NCBI GenBank assembly: GCA_947488615.1
Contig: CANKZU010000020.1
Span: 1 to 52,898 of the forward strand
Direction: 5' to 3'
Source of the DNA: an uncultured Aurantimonas sp.
GTDB lineage: Bacteria; Pseudomonadota; Alphaproteobacteria; Rhizobiales; Rhizobiaceae
DNA: 52,898 bases
The notes under the pieces: generated by a model
Told to the model about the DNA's origin: nothing
What the model saw: the letters and a program-made list of their open reading frames with translations, nothing else
The model's database searches: none
Translations under genes and position numbers: made by a program
Part shown: positions 41,464 to 52,383 of the stretch, one piece after another
Layout: each line of letters opens with the position of its first letter
How positions within the stretch are numbered: the stretch's first letter is position 1

Positions 41464-42900
41464 TCATTTGCCGATGCAGAACTCGGAAAAGATGACGTCC
41501 AGAAGATCCTCGACCCCGACCTGGCCGGTCAGCGCGCCGAGACGGTTACCGGACCGCCGCAGGGTTTCCGCCCCCACTTCCGGTGGCATATCCGGCTTCG
41601 ACACGAATTGTTCGAGAATCCGCAAGGCATCGGCGACCAGCTCCTTGTGACGGGTCCGCATCGGTACCGCCTCGTCGGGATCGCCGGCAGCCTCAGCCGC
41701 CAAGGCGGCGACACGCGCGACAAGGGCAGACATCCCCTCGCCGGTCTTGGTGGAAATGGAAAAGTCGAAGGCGAAATCATCCCATTCGCCGCCGAGCCGG
41801 GCTGTCAGACCATGCGGCTCCGGGCGGTCGGCCTTGGTGCGAACGGTGAGGATATGTCTATGCGGCCGGGACATCCCCGCCGCGACGTCGTCCAGAGGCG
41901 CCTGCGATGCGGCGAGCATCATCGGATGTTTCACGTGAGTCAAAAGTTCCGAGAACCGCGCGAAGGGCCCATGTCCGGATTGGGTATCGACCAGCGCGAG
42001 AACCAGATCGGCCGAATCCATCACGGCCCGCGCCCGCTCGACGCCGATCGCTTCAACCGCATCGGACGTTTCGCGGATTCCAGCCGTGTCGGAGAAACGC
42101 ACCGGGACACCGCCCAGATCGAGGGTCGCCTCGATCACGTCGCGCGTCGTGCCCGGAATTTCGGTGACGATCGCCACCTCGCGATCGGCCAGGGCATTGA
42201 GCAGGCTGGACTTTCCGGCGTTGGGCGCACCGACGATCGCCACGCGGTAGCCCTCGCGCAGGATTTCGCCGCGGTCCGCCTTGGCGAGATGGGTCCGCAT
42301 CTCATCGACAAGCGCTGCAATCGTCGTCGCGACGCCGCCGGCAACGTCATCGCCGACATCGCCCTCGTCGGCGAAATCGAACGAGGCTTCGATCATCGCA
42401 CGCGCTTGCGTCAGCCGCCGCATCCAGCCCTCGTAGATCGCGCGCAACGCTCCGCCCGCCTGCGCCACCGCCATGCGGCGCTGCGCCTCGGTCTCGGCCG
42501 AGATGAGATCGGCCAGCCCCTCGGCCTCGGTCAGGTCAATGCGCCCGTTTTCGAAAGCGCGCCGGGTGTACTCGCCGGCGACTGCGAGACGCACGTCGGG
42601 AAGCGCTGTCGCCGCGTCGAGAAAGGCCGCGACGACGGCCCGCCCGCCATGCAGGTGGAACTCGGCGAGATCCTCGCCGGTGACACTGCCAGGCGACGGA
42701 AAGAACAAGGCGATACCCCGGTCGATGGTCGCGCCGGCCGCATCGTGGAACCGGCGAAGGCTGGCGCGGCGTTCATTGGGGATTCCGCCGGCGAGGCTTT
42801 CCATGACAAGCCGCGCGGACGGTCCGCTGACGCGCACGACCGCGACACCGGAGGGCAGGGCGCCGGAGGAGAGGGCAGCAATGGTATCGGATGGGATCAA
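41464..42900 (-). CDS. mnmE: tRNA modification GTPase MnmE
   Basis: A 478-residue GTPase (TrmE) partner of MnmG. Tetrahydrofolate-binding N-terminal domain (DTIAALSSGALPSGVAVVRV), helical domain, inserted G domain (P-loop GAPNAGKSS, TTRD, DTAG) and the C-terminal FCIGK with the key cysteine. The G4 motif reads TKAD instead of NKxD. No ATG or GTG fits: the best start is a TTG at 42900 giving MIPSDTIAALS; in-frame sequence upstream (to 44637) is antisense to the next gene and rejected. A parS-like site lies within the gene (codons for THVKH, residues 321-325). Confidence 0.93.
   Translation of the reverse strand: MIPSDTIAALSSGALPSGVAVVRVSGPSARLVMESLAGGIPNERRASLRRFHDAAGATIDRGIALFFPSPGSVTGEDLAEFHLHGGRAVVAAFLDAATALPDVRLAVAGEYTRRAFENGRIDLTEAEGLADLISAETEAQRRMAVAQAGGALRAIYEGWMRRLTQARAMIEASFDFADEGDVGDDVAGGVATTIAALVDEMRTHLAKADRGEILREGYRVAIVGAPNAGKSSLLNALADREVAIVTEIPGTTRDVIEATLDLGGVPVRFSDTAGIRETSDAVEAIGVERARAVMDSADLVLALVDTQSGHGPFARFSELLTHVKHPMMLAASQAPLDDVAAGMSRPHRHILTVRTKADRPEPHGLTARLGGEWDDFAFDFSISTKTGEGMSALVARVAALAAEAAGDPDEAVPMRTRHKELVADALRILEQFVSKPDMPPEVGAETLRRSGNRLGALTGQVGVEDLLDVIFSEFCIGK
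41927..41942. promoter_or_regulatory. parS-like site inside mnmE
   Basis: TGTTTCACGTGAGTCA has a perfect left half; the right half has GT for AA at positions 13-14. About 8 kb from the inferred oriC. Confidence 0.6.
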
Positions 42901-43095
42901 ACGAGCGGCTCGGTATTTTCGGTGATGGTCGAGGGCGACAAAACCAGCTTCCTCATGTGTTCGCAACCGGCGGGCGCCGGGGCATTCAGGAGCGCGTTTC
43001 CACCACGAGACACCATTGCGCGGGAAGCCGCCCTCGAAATCGTCGATCGCTTCCCTTAGGCTTCCGGGCTCAAGGGGTGGAACCACGGGGTCTTC

Positions 43096-45132
43096 ATGAA
43101 CGACGCGCGCGACAACCGGCTCGGCGATGCCGTCAGTCCGTATCTTCTGCAGCATCGGGACAACCCGGTCGATTGGCGGGAATGGTCCGACACGACGCTG
43201 GACGAGGCGCGCGCACTCGACCGTCCGATCCTTCTGTCGGTCGGCTATGCGGCCTGTCACTGGTGCCATGTCATGGCGCATGAGAGCTTCGAGGACGAGG
43301 GCGTGGCGGCGGCGATGAACCGCGACTTCGTCAATGTGAAGGTGGATCGCGAAGAGCGCCCCGACATCGACCATCTCTACATGACCGCGCTGCAGGCGAT
43401 GGGCGAACAGGGCGGCTGGCCGATGACCATGTTCCTGACACCCGAGGGCCAGCCGTTCTTCGGCGGCACCTATTTTCCCAGGGACGCGCGTTATGGCCGT
43501 CCCGGTTTCGTTCAGGTGCTGGAGGCCATCGCCAAGGCTTGGCGCGAGAAGCGCGCGGATCTGACGACCAGCGCCGGCGCGATCTCCGGGCGGCTGAGCG
43601 ATTTCCTGTCGCGTTCGGCAGCACCGGGACCGCTCGCGGCGCTTGATCTGGCGGGTCCGGCGGAGCGCATCGGCCAGATGATCGATCCGGCGCAAGGCGG
43701 ACTTCGCGGCGCGCCGAAATTTCCCAACGCCCCGTTTATGGAGATTCTGGCTCGCTCGGCCTTCGAGAGCGGCTCGCTGGACCATCGCCAGGCGTTTCTC
43801 AAGACTGTCCGGGCGCTCTCGCTCGGCGGCATCTACGACCATCTCGGCGGCGGCCTGCACCGCTATTCGACCGACGAACGCTGGCTGGTGCCGCATTTCG
43901 AGAAGATGCTCTACGACAATGCCCAATTCCTGCGCCATCTTGGCTGGGCCTACCGGATGACCGGTGACGACCTGTTTCGATCCCGTATCGACGAGACGAT
44001 AGGCTGGCTGCGGCGCGAGATGCGAGTCGAGGGCGGCGGCCTCGCCGCGTCGCTCGACGCCGACAGCCTCGATAGCAGCAGCCATTCGGAGGAGGGCGCC
44101 TTCTATGTCTGGTCGGCGGGCCAGGTCGATGTCCTGCTCGGTGATCGCGCCGGGCCGTTCAAAGCGGCCTTCGACGTCGGCGAGGCCGGCAATTGGGAGG
44201 GGCATTCGATCCTGCATCGCCTGCATCCGGGCGCCACGTCGAGCGACCCCGACTTTGTCGAGGAACGCCGGATTCTCCTCGAGGCAAGAGCCGGCCGGCC
44301 GCGGCCCGGCCGCGACGACAAGGTGCTCGCCGACTGGAACGGTCTGATGATCCGGGCGCTGGCGGAAATCGGTGGCGCACTTGGAATTGACGCTGCCCTT
44401 GTCATCGCGCGCGATGCCTTCGACTTTGTCGTCCGGGACATGATCGTCGACGGCCGTCTGCGCCATGCCGCGCGAGCCGGGCGAACGACCGGCTTGGCGC
44501 TGTCCTCGGACTATGGTGCGCTGATCCAGGCCGCGGTCGCCTTGTTCGCGGCAACCCTCGACGCGCACTATCTCGATCGCGCCCGCTGGTTCGCCGACGA
44601 GCTCGAACGCTGGCACACGGATGGCGACGGCGGCCATTATCTGAACGCCTCCGACGCCTCGGACGTCATGATTCGCCTGCGCGGCGACCAGGATGACGCG
44701 ATTCCCGGCGGAACCGCTCTTGTGATCGAGGGGCTCGCGATGCTCGCCCAGGCCAGCGGCGCGATCGAGATCGGCGAACGGGCCGAGCGGGCGGCCCTGC
44801 TCGCCGCCGGGCGCATCGGTCAGGGAGCGGCCGGCTTTCCCGGCATCGTCACGGCCACGGGGCGGCTAGGGCGCGGCAGCGAACTTTGCGTGATCGGCAC
44901 AGCGGACGAAACCGGATTCGCCGAAATGCTCGCAAAAGCGCATCAAAGCGTCGATCTCGATCGCCTCGATCTGGTCCTCGCCGATCCCGATCGACTGCCA
45001 GAGCAACTGCCGACCGCCGCGATGCGGCCCTTGCGCCGGCCGGCGGCGTATTTGTGCGAGGGTCGCGTCTGTCATCCGCCGGTCTATGATGCCGCGGCGC
45101 TGGCCAAGGCGTTGAGCGGCGACAAGGATTAA
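43096..45132 (+). CDS. Thioredoxin-domain protein (DUF255 / YyaL-SSP411 family)
   Basis: A 678-residue protein: the N-terminal DUF255 thioredoxin-fold domain with SPYLLQHRDNPVDW and the CxxC motif YAACHWCHVM (residues 53-62), then an (alpha/alpha)6-barrel-like domain (GGIYDHLGGGLHRYS, HFEKMLYDNAQ, ADWNGLMIRALAE). The family is widespread (human SSP411/spermatogenesis-associated protein 20) but without a settled enzyme activity. It is divergent from mnmE with 195 bp between, in which I see no further gene, and interrupts the usual mnmE-rho neighbourhood. Confidence 0.92.
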   Translation: MNDARDNRLGDAVSPYLLQHRDNPVDWREWSDTTLDEARALDRPILLSVGYAACHWCHVMAHESFEDEGVAAAMNRDFVNVKVDREERPDIDHLYMTALQAMGEQGGWPMTMFLTPEGQPFFGGTYFPRDARYGRPGFVQVLEAIAKAWREKRADLTTSAGAISGRLSDFLSRSAAPGPLAALDLAGPAERIGQMIDPAQGGLRGAPKFPNAPFMEILARSAFESGSLDHRQAFLKTVRALSLGGIYDHLGGGLHRYSTDERWLVPHFEKMLYDNAQFLRHLGWAYRMTGDDLFRSRIDETIGWLRREMRVEGGGLAASLDADSLDSSSHSEEGAFYVWSAGQVDVLLGDRAGPFKAAFDVGEAGNWEGHSILHRLHPGATSSDPDFVEERRILLEARAGRPRPGRDDKVLADWNGLMIRALAEIGGALGIDAALVIARDAFDFVVRDMIVDGRLRHAARAGRTTGLALSSDYGALIQAAVALFAATLDAHYLDRARWFADELERWHTDGDGGHYLNASDASDVMIRLRGDQDDAIPGGTALVIEGLAMLAQASGAIEIGERAERAALLAAGRIGQGAAGFPGIVTATGRLGRGSELCVIGTADETGFAEMLAKAHQSVDLDRLDLVLADPDRLPEQLPTAAMRPLRRPAAYLCEGRVCHPPVYDAAALAKALSGDKD

Positions 45133-45157
45133 AACGGGGGTTTTCCGCCGACGCGGT

Positions 45158-45634
45158 CTATGTCACCCGGCCGACGGTCGCGCCGGTGGCGCTGCGCAAT
45201 TGCAGTGGCACGACCTCGAAGACGTGACGCGGCGTACCCGCGGCGGCCCAGATAGTGGCGTGCTGGAACAAATCCTCATCCATCAAGGTGGAAAGCTTGC
45301 TGGAGGCCCCCAGCGGCGAGACGCCGCCGATGGCGAACCCCGTCGCTTGACGGACGAAATCGGCGTCGGGCCGCTCCAGTGCCTCGCCGAAATGGGCCGC
45401 CATCGAAGCCTCGTCGACCCGGTTGGCCCCCGACACCAGCAGGAGATAGGCTTGGCCGGTCGCCGCGCCCTTGAACACCAGGGATTTGACGATCTGGCCG
45501 ACGCTGGCGCCGACGGCCTCCGCCGCTTCCTCCGCCGAGCGGGCCGACTTGGCGGTTTCCACGACGGCGATTTTCAGGCCCTTGGCCTCCGCATCGGCCT
45601 CGACCCGCGCCACCGCGTCTGGTTTCTCGCTCAT
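45158..45634 (-). CDS. YbaK/aminoacyl-tRNA deacylase-domain protein
   Basis: A 158-residue single-domain member of the YbaK/ProX (INS domain) family, which hydrolyses mischarged aminoacyl-tRNAs. The conserved lysine is in GQIVKSLVFKG, followed by LLLVSGANRVDEASMA and ATGFAIGGVSPLG; the C-terminal IWAAAGTPRHVFEV is characteristic. Start at MSEKPDA has AGGAGG 9 nt upstream; a further upstream ATG lacks this. Exact substrate unknown. Confidence 0.88.
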   Translation of the reverse strand: MSEKPDAVARVEADAEAKGLKIAVVETAKSARSAEEAAEAVGASVGQIVKSLVFKGAATGQAYLLLVSGANRVDEASMAAHFGEALERPDADFVRQATGFAIGGVSPLGASSKLSTLMDEDLFQHATIWAAAGTPRHVFEVVPLQLRSATGATVGRVT

Positions 45635-45712
45635 TCCAGATCCCTCCTTGATACCTGCATCAGGCTTCCCGACTGGTGCCGCTGCAGACAAGCCGAGTCG
45701 CGGCGCAACGAC

Positions 45713-45740
45713 AAACGGCGGCCCGCAAGGACCGCCGTTT
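45713..45740 (-). terminator. Terminator-like hairpin downstream of rho
   Basis: AAACGGCGG (45713-45721) and CCGCCGTTT (45732-45740) form a perfect 9-bp stem with a 10-nt loop, 41 nt beyond the rho stop. The 3' arm ends in TTT but no longer T run follows on the minus strand. It overlaps the first five bases of a parS-like site. Confidence 0.5.
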
Positions 45741-45751
45741 CACGTGAGTCA
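45736..45751. promoter_or_regulatory. parS-like site downstream of rho
   Basis: CGTTTCACGTGAGTCA has the same GTGAGTC right half as the mnmE site. Intergenic between ybaK-type gene and rho; the closest of the six sites to the inferred oriC, about 4 kb. Confidence 0.6.
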
Positions 45752-45781
45752 CGCCATTGTCGCCCGGCGATCCGACAGCGA

Positions 45782-47041
<1,260 letters not shown>

Positions 47042-47208
47042 TCGGAAATAGGCTCTTTTGGGAGTTCGTGCCGACGGATCGCGTCGAAACAGATGAAGGC
47101 GACAGTGGGGAAACGCTGGGGGCCGGAAACGCGAAACGGTTCTGCGGCAGGGACGATGCGACCAAAAATGGTCACGCAGCGCCCGAGAAAGGCGGGATAG
47201 TCCATTGT

Positions 47209-47237
47209 GATATAGCGGTGGTTGCGAGACCGCGCAA
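47209..47237 (-). promoter_or_regulatory. Putative rho promoter
   Basis: On the minus strand TTGCGC (47237-47232), a 17-nt spacer and TATATC (47214-47209). The 295-bp gap between gntK and rho (47042-47336) contains no supported gene and otherwise would be the rho leader. Confidence 0.45.
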
Positions 47238-47336
47238 GAGGCGCGTTGGCGCCGCCCGTGAGAGCCTCCTATCGCAGTTACCGCCTCGTCACCACCGGCA
47301 ACCTTGCGGAGCCGGGCGGTGTAGGTTCGCGGCCGT

Positions 47337-47858
47337 TTAGTCTTCCCTGTCGAACCCGAGCGCTTCAAGGGCATGGCTAACAACCGCTTCGGGCGGGACG
47401 CCGACGGATACCGTCACGCCATCCTCGTCGGATTGCAGCGGTTCCAGATCGTTGAACTGCGACTGGAGCAGCGATTTCGGCATATAATGGCCAGTGCGGC
47501 GACCGATGCGGTCGCCGACGATATCCTGATCGGCGGTCAGCGAGACAAAGCGCACGCGCGCATTCGCCTCGCGCAGGACATCCCGATAGCGCCGCTTCAA
47601 AGCCGAGCAGGCGACAACGCTCGAAACGCCGTGACCGGCCTGGTCGGCGATCCAGTCGCGAATGGCCGCGAGCCAAGGCGCCCGGTCGTCGTCGTTCAGC
47701 GGCTCGCCGGATTCCATCTTGGCAATGTTCTCAGCCGAGTGAAACTCGTCCGCCTCGGCGAAAGGCCAGCCAAGACGCGCCGCCAGAAGCTTTGCCGTCG
47801 TCGTCTTGCCGACCCCCGAGGGGCCCATGACCACAAGAGCGGTCGTTTTTCGCCCCAC
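47337..47858 (-). CDS. gntK: Gluconokinase
   Basis: A 173-residue shikimate-kinase-like gluconokinase, phosphorylating gluconate to 6-phosphogluconate. Walker [10 protein letters not shown], then [31 protein letters not shown] and the C-terminal [18 protein letters not shown] are family hallmarks. GTG start at 47858 with GGGGAG 8 nt upstream. It lies between hemJ and rho on the same strand, 35 nt after hemJ, an unusual guest in this conserved block. Confidence 0.92.
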   Translation of the reverse strand: MGRKTTALVVMGPSGVGKTTTAKLLAARLGWPFAEADEFHSAENIAKMESGEPLNDDDRAPWLAAIRDWIADQAGHGVSSVVACSALKRRYRDVLREANARVRFVSLTADQDIVGDRIGRRTGHYMPKSLLQSQFNDLEPLQSDEDGVTVSVGVPPEAVVSHALEALGFDRED

Positions 47859-47893
47859 CTGCCCGGCTCCCCCCTTCAAGCTGTCGTCAGCGA

Positions 47894-48442
47894 TCAGAAC
47901 GGCTTCACCACGACCAGAATGATGATCAGAATCAGGACCACCGCCGGCACTTCGTTCATCAGCCGCCAGAATTTGCCGGATCTGGTGTTCGCGTCCCGCT
48001 CGAACCGCTTGAACGAGGCCGACAGGTAGCCGTGCAGGCCGGACATCACCAGGACGAGGGCGATCTTGGCATGGATCCAGCCGCCCTGGAACTCGAAAAC
48101 CTTCCAGGCGAGCCACAGGCCGAGCACCCAGGTCAGGATCATCGAGGGCGTCATGATGCCCTTGAGCAGCCGCCGTTCCATCACCTTGAAGGTTTCGGAC
48201 TGTGGCGTGCCAGGTCCTGCTTCCGCGTGGTAGACGAACAGCCGCGGCAAATAGAGCATGCCGGCCATCCAGGCGATGATGACGAAGACGTGCAGCGCCT
48301 TGATCCAAAGCTGCCATTCGACCGGAACCAGGACGAACAGCGCTGCGACAAGCGCCAATGCGACGAGGGCGACGACGGCGGTCCGTCCGCCACTGGCCGG
48401 CTTGGTCATGGACTTGCTCGACGTTGGATTGTCCTGGTTCAT
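47894..48442 (-). CDS. hemJ: Protoporphyrinogen IX oxidase HemJ
   Basis: A 182-residue membrane protein with four predicted helices; [20 protein letters not shown] holds the conserved His, followed by [10 protein letters not shown] and the later [20 protein letters not shown]. HemJ oxidises protoporphyrinogen IX in haem synthesis in bacteria lacking HemG/HemY. Its start overlaps the hemE stop by 4 nt, so the two haem genes are translationally coupled. An internal ATG (MTKPASGG, 11 codons down) is also possible. Confidence 0.92.
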   Translation of the reverse strand: MNQDNPTSSKSMTKPASGGRTAVVALVALALVAALFVLVPVEWQLWIKALHVFVIIAWMAGMLYLPRLFVYHAEAGPGTPQSETFKVMERRLLKGIMTPSMILTWVLGLWLAWKVFEFQGGWIHAKIALVLVMSGLHGYLSASFKRFERDANTRSGKFWRLMNEVPAVVLILIIILVVVKPF

Positions 48443-49467
48443 GGCTTGGCGGTCCTGATGCGATCGAGAAGGGCTTCGACATGGGCGATCGGCGCCTCGG
48501 GCGTGATGCCGTGGCCGAGATTGAAGATCAACGGCCCATCGCCGAGGTTTTCGAGAATCCGGTCGACGCCGTCTTCCAGCGCCTTGCCGCCGGCGATCAG
48601 CCGCAGCGGGTCGAGATTACCCTGGACGGCGCCGGCTTTCTGCAATTCCTTCGCCTGGGACACCGGCACCGACCAGTCGAGTCCGACCGCATCGACGCCG
48701 GTCTTCTGGCGATAGGTGTTCAAAAGCGATCCCGCGCCTTTGGCGAAGCCGATGATCTTGGCGCCCGGCACTGCGGCACGGACCTTTTCCACCATCCGGG
48801 CGACCGGCCGGACAGCATAGGCGTCGAACGACGCTTCGTCGAGAACGCCGGCCCAGGAATCGAAGATCTGGACGCAGTCGGCACCCGCCTGCAACTGGCG
48901 GATCAGATAGTCGGCGCTCATCTCCGCCAGCAGATAGAGCAGCGTCTCCATCTCGGCCGGGTTGCGATAGGCGAACAACCGCGCCGGGGCCTGATCCGGC
49001 GTTCCGTGACCGGCGATCATGTAGGTCGCCACGGTCCAGGGTGCGCCGCAAAAGCCGATCAGCGTCGTCTCGTCGGGCAGTTCCTCGCGCAGCCGGCCGA
49101 CCGTCGCGATCACCGGAGCCAGATGAGTTTCGCCGCGCGATGGATCGAGAGCGGCGATCTCGTCGGGGCGGATCGGCGTCAGCTTCGGGCCTTCGCCCTG
49201 GACGAAATGCAAACCCCGGTCGAGCGCATCCGGAATCACGAGGATGTCGGAAAACAGGATTGCCGCGTCGAAGCCGAAGCGGCGGATCGGCTGCAAGGTG
49301 ACCTCGGTCGCCAGATCCGGATTGTAGCAGAGATCCAGGAACCCTCCGGCCTTTTCCCGGGTTGCCCGATATTCGGGAAGGTAGCGGCCGGCCTGTCTCA
49401 TGAGCCACACCGGAGGGGGAAAGACGCTTTCGCCTTCCAGAACCCGGACGAGCTTGCGCGTCTGCAT
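48439..49467 (-). CDS. hemE: Uroporphyrinogen decarboxylase
   Basis: A 342-residue UroD converting uroporphyrinogen III to coproporphyrinogen III. Signatures: [20 protein letters not shown] near the N-terminus, [20 protein letters not shown] [31 protein letters not shown]. The start [10 protein letters not shown] has AGGAG 10 nt upstream; a longer reading to 49503 is AT-rich and unlikely. It borders the inferred chromosomal origin, as hemE does in Caulobacter and rhizobia. Confidence 0.96.
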   Translation of the reverse strand: MQTRKLVRVLEGESVFPPPVWLMRQAGRYLPEYRATREKAGGFLDLCYNPDLATEVTLQPIRRFGFDAAILFSDILVIPDALDRGLHFVQGEGPKLTPIRPDEIAALDPSRGETHLAPVIATVGRLREELPDETTLIGFCGAPWTVATYMIAGHGTPDQAPARLFAYRNPAEMETLLYLLAEMSADYLIRQLQAGADCVQIFDSWAGVLDEASFDAYAVRPVARMVEKVRAAVPGAKIIGFAKGAGSLLNTYRQKTGVDAVGLDWSVPVSQAKELQKAGAVQGNLDPLRLIAGGKALEDGVDRILENLGDGPLIFNLGHGITPEAPIAHVEALLDRIRTAKP

Positions 49468-49582
49468 CAGGTTTGGGCTCCTAATAAAAAAGAAAGATTT
49501 CAAGAGAAATCGTTATTTTGATTCTATGAGTCGGTGGATAGCCGGAATTCACAAGCGGCGGTAGATGGCGGGCGTTTTGCAC

Positions 49583-49863
49583 TCGTCCACAGCCTGCGAC
49601 GATCGGTTTCAGAGCAGCGGTGTGAGAAACGTTAAACTTTTAGGGAATCCGCGAAATTCGTCAGGATGTTAGCGAGGCACCCGCGCGGCCAGAAACCGGT
49701 CCGGTAGCTGTGGAAAGCGTGGGATGAACACGCGCTGTCCACAAATGCCGGGCTACGCGCACACAGGCCGCTCCTCGTCGCCGATTGTGGACGATAACCG
49801 ACTTACGCGCCTCGGCCCGGATCGGCGCGGCGGCGCGCGGGCTTAACTCTTCCTTAACCCACA
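49583..49863. promoter_or_regulatory. Cluster of five degenerate DnaA-box-like 9-mers
   Basis: Relative to TTWTNCACA: TCGTCCACA (49583-49591), CTTTCCACA on the minus strand (49709-49717, the best with one mismatch), CTGTCCACA (49735-49743), TCGTCCACA on the minus strand (49786-49794) and TAACCCACA (49855-49863). The other four have two mismatches. The density of CCACA is the argument; each box alone is weak. Confidence 0.5.
49843..49857. promoter_or_regulatory. CtrA-type binding site TTAA-N7-TTAA
   Basis: TTAACTCTTCCTTAA exactly fits the full CtrA consensus TTAA-N7-TTAA. CtrA represses origin firing in Caulobacter by binding such sites next to DnaA boxes; here the right TTAA overlaps the last DnaA-like 9-mer (49855-49863). 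It may also regulate maf. Confidence 0.65.
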
Positions 49864-50007
49864 GGCCCGGCGGAATTCCGGGGGTGGAGGCGGCCGGCCC
49901 CTTGCGAAGCGATGCCGAATCGAGTCCCGAGCCGCGCAATGGCGTTTCGGCCCTCGAGGCGCTATCAAGCCCCTCGGGCGTGAAGAAACGGTTAAAATGG
50001 GGACCAA

Positions 50008-50607
50008 ATGGCTAAGGGCATCGTGCTCGCCTCCGGCAGCATCCACCGCAAGGAACTCCTCAAGAACGCCGGGATCGACTTCACCGTCGAGCCGAGCGAG
50101 CTCGACGAGCGGGCGGTCGAGGCGCCGCTGCTGCAATCGGGCGTCTCGCCGGAAGACGTCGCCGCGATCCTCGCCGAGGCCAAGGCCACCGACGTCTCGG
50201 CCCGCCATCCGGGCGAGATCGTCATCGGCGCCGACCAGACCCTCTCGCTCGCCGACGAGGTCTTCTACAAGCCGGCCAATATGGAAGAGGCGCGGCGCAC
50301 GCTCCTGAAGCTCTCCGGGCGCACCCATACGCTGAACAGTGCCGTGGTCCTGGTCGAGGACGGCGTGGTCACCTGGCGGCATGTCGCCACGGCCGCCATT
50401 ACCCTGCGCCAGCTCGATCCGGGCTTTATCGGCCGCTATCTCGCCGCCGCCGGCCAGAAGGCGACGACCAGCGTTGGCGCCTATCAGATCGAGAAGGAGG
50501 GCATCCAGCTGATGGAGCGGATCGAGGGCGACTATTTCACCATCATCGGCCTGCCGCTGCTGCCGCTCTTGAAAGAGCTGCGCGTACGGGGCGAGATCGA
50601 TGGCTGA
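50008..50607 (+). CDS. maf: Maf-family nucleotide pyrophosphatase
   Basis: A 199-residue Maf protein, a house-cleaning nucleoside-triphosphate pyrophosphatase. Motifs: [31 protein letters not shown] and [12 protein letters not shown]. The SIHRKELL motif replaces SxxRxxLL, and the overall pattern fits the YceF-like/m7GTP-type branch more than the dTTP type. It is the first gene on the right-hand side of the inferred origin, overlapping aroE by 8 nt. Confidence 0.92.
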   Translation: MAKGIVLASGSIHRKELLKNAGIDFTVEPSELDERAVEAPLLQSGVSPEDVAAILAEAKATDVSARHPGEIVIGADQTLSLADEVFYKPANMEEARRTLLKLSGRTHTLNSAVVLVEDGVVTWRHVATAAITLRQLDPGFIGRYLAAAGQKATTSVGAYQIEKEGIQLMERIEGDYFTIIGLPLLPLLKELRVRGEIDG

Positions 50608-51568
50608 TACCGAGGCGGAGTGGACGCCGAATCCTTACGTCAGCGGCGCGGACCGCCCGCGCGGCGAGGGCTCGATCTTCGATCCGCGCGGTGTCCAGGC
50701 GGCCTCCGACGGCCCCAAGGCCTTCGTCACCGGCTGGCCGGTGTGGCATTCGCGCTCGCCGATGATTCACAACGCCTGGCTCGCCGAATTCGGCCTTGCC
50801 GGCTCCTACAGCCGTGTCGGCGTGCCGCCAGAGGAGATCGCCGAATTCCTGAAGAGCTTGCGCAAGAACGGCTTCGTCGGCGGCAATGTCACGATCCCGC
50901 ACAAGCTCGCCGCCTTCGCCGCCGCCTCGCGGCGGGATGCGGCGGCCGAGGCGATCGGCGCGGTCAACACGCTGTGGTTTGAAAAATCCGGTCGGCTCGT
51001 CGGCGGCAACACCGATGCTTATGGCTTTGCGGCCAATCTCGACGAGCGGCTGCCCGGCTGGGCCGACGCTGAGACGGCGGTGGTGCTCGGCGCCGGCGGC
51101 GCGGCGCGGGCCGTGGTCTTCGCGCTGTTGAAGCGCGGCGTCAAAGCCGTGCGGATCGTCAACCGCACGGTCGAGCGGGCCGAGGAACTGGCGGCGCGCT
51201 TCGGCCCCCGGGTCAGCGGCCATGGCGAGGCGGAGCGCGAGGCACAGCTGAAGGCCGCCGATCTTCTGGTCAACACCGTACCGATCCCGGCCAGGGACCC
51301 CGACGACGAGACGCCGGACTGGTTCGCGCCGAAGCTGCCGGACCTTGCCGCCTTGCCCGACCACGCGCTGGTCACCGACATCGTCTATGTGCCGCTGATG
51401 ACACCGATATTGCAGGCAGCCGAGGCGCGCGGCCTTCGCCATGCCGACGGGCTCGGCATGCTGTTGCATCAGGCGGTGCCGGGCTTCGAGCGCTGGTTCG
51501 GCCAGCGCCCCACCGTCGGCGAGGCGCTGCGCGCCAAAATCATCCGCGACATCGACAGCGGGGTCTGA
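50600..51568 (+). CDS. aroE: Shikimate dehydrogenase (NADP)
   Basis: A 322-residue AroE, reducing 3-dehydroshikimate in the aromatic amino-acid pathway. [26 protein letters not shown] and the NADP site [11 protein letters not shown] are all present, and the C-terminal [10 protein letters not shown] is typical. Family members are commonly near 280 residues; about 40 extra N-terminal residues precede [12 protein letters not shown] and could mean a later true start, but the 8-nt overlap with maf supports the ATG at 50600. Confidence 0.95.
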   Translation: MADTEAEWTPNPYVSGADRPRGEGSIFDPRGVQAASDGPKAFVTGWPVWHSRSPMIHNAWLAEFGLAGSYSRVGVPPEEIAEFLKSLRKNGFVGGNVTIPHKLAAFAAASRRDAAAEAIGAVNTLWFEKSGRLVGGNTDAYGFAANLDERLPGWADAETAVVLGAGGAARAVVFALLKRGVKAVRIVNRTVERAEELAARFGPRVSGHGEAEREAQLKAADLLVNTVPIPARDPDDETPDWFAPKLPDLAALPDHALVTDIVYVPLMTPILQAAEARGLRHADGLGMLLHQAVPGFERWFGQRPTVGEALRAKIIRDIDSGV

Positions 51569-51602
51569 CGGCGATGCGAGGCCATCGTGGACAGGGCGAG
51601 CG

Positions 51603-52187
51603 ATGATCGTCCTCGGCCTCACCGGCTCGATCGGCATGGGCAAATCGACCGCCGCCGCCATGTTCGCCGACGAGGGCGTGCCGGTGCATGATGCCGACGC
51701 TGCGGTGCATCTGCTCTATGCCGGCCGCGCCGCGCCGCTGATCGAGTCGGCCTTTCCGGGCACGGTCATCGACGGCACCGTCGACCGCGCGGCGCTGGGT
51801 GCCAAGGTGCTGAACGACCCGGCGGCGATGAACCGGCTCGAAGCCATCGTCCATCCGCTGGTGCGCGCGGAGGAAGAGGCGTTTCTGGAAGCGGCGCGAC
51901 AATCCGGCGCGCCTCTCGCCCTGCTCGATATTCCGCTGCTTTACGAGACCGGCGCCGAGACCCGCTGCGACAAGATCGTGGTGGTCAGCGCGCCGGCCGA
52001 GATCCAGCGCGAGCGGGTGCTGCGCCGGCCCGGCATGAGCGAGGAAAAATTTGCGGCGATCCTGGCCAAGCAGGTGCAGGACGCGGAAAAACGCGCCCGC
52101 GCCGATTTCGTCATCGACACCAGCGATGGCTTCGACGCCACCCGCACGGCGGTGAAGGCGGTGGTGGCGGAACTGGGAGGAGCGTGA
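51603..52187 (+). CDS. coaE: Dephospho-CoA kinase
   Basis: A 194-residue P-loop kinase performing the last step of coenzyme A synthesis. Walker A is [12 protein letters not shown] at residues 5-16; then [16 protein letters not shown] and the lid [18 protein letters not shown]. The start MIVLGLTGS has an AGGGCGAG just upstream. In most rhizobia the next gene is dnaQ; here it is not. Confidence 0.95.
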   Translation: MIVLGLTGSIGMGKSTAAAMFADEGVPVHDADAAVHLLYAGRAAPLIESAFPGTVIDGTVDRAALGAKVLNDPAAMNRLEAIVHPLVRAEEEAFLEAARQSGAPLALLDIPLLYETGAETRCDKIVVVSAPAEIQRERVLRRPGMSEEKFAAILAKQVQDAEKRARADFVIDTSDGFDATRTAVKAVVAELGGA

Positions 52188-52383
52188 CGGGATACGGTCA
52201 TCAGCATCTGGCCAGCGTCCATCGCTGACATCAACGTTCTCGCTTACCGTTTCGAAACCGGCGCCGCTTGGCCGGAGAGGCCTACGTTGATCGCATCAAC
52301 CTTCGGACTTTTCGATTTTTTTAGGCACAGAGTGGAGAGATCGAAGGCTACCCCGACTGCCTGCGCTGAGTTAAGTTTCGTAA

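Larger units (their letters stand above)
49504..50007. other. Inferred chromosomal replication origin (oriC) in the hemE-maf gap
   Basis: A ~540-bp gap without a gene between divergent hemE and maf. It has AT-rich patches (49483-49525 next to hemE, and 49628-49665), several DnaA-box-like 9-mers around CCACA, a perfect CtrA-type site and a high-GC core. In Caulobacter and Sinorhizobium the origin lies beside hemE; the parABS locus at 4-14 kb distance fits. Inference from synteny and motif content; no canonical TTATCCACA is present. Confidence 0.75.

Noticed and set aside
42901..44637. In-frame N-terminal extension of mnmE to 1057 codons
   Set aside because: The extension is antisense to the intact DUF255 gene and has no MnmE similarity; TTG at 42900 matches the family N-terminus.
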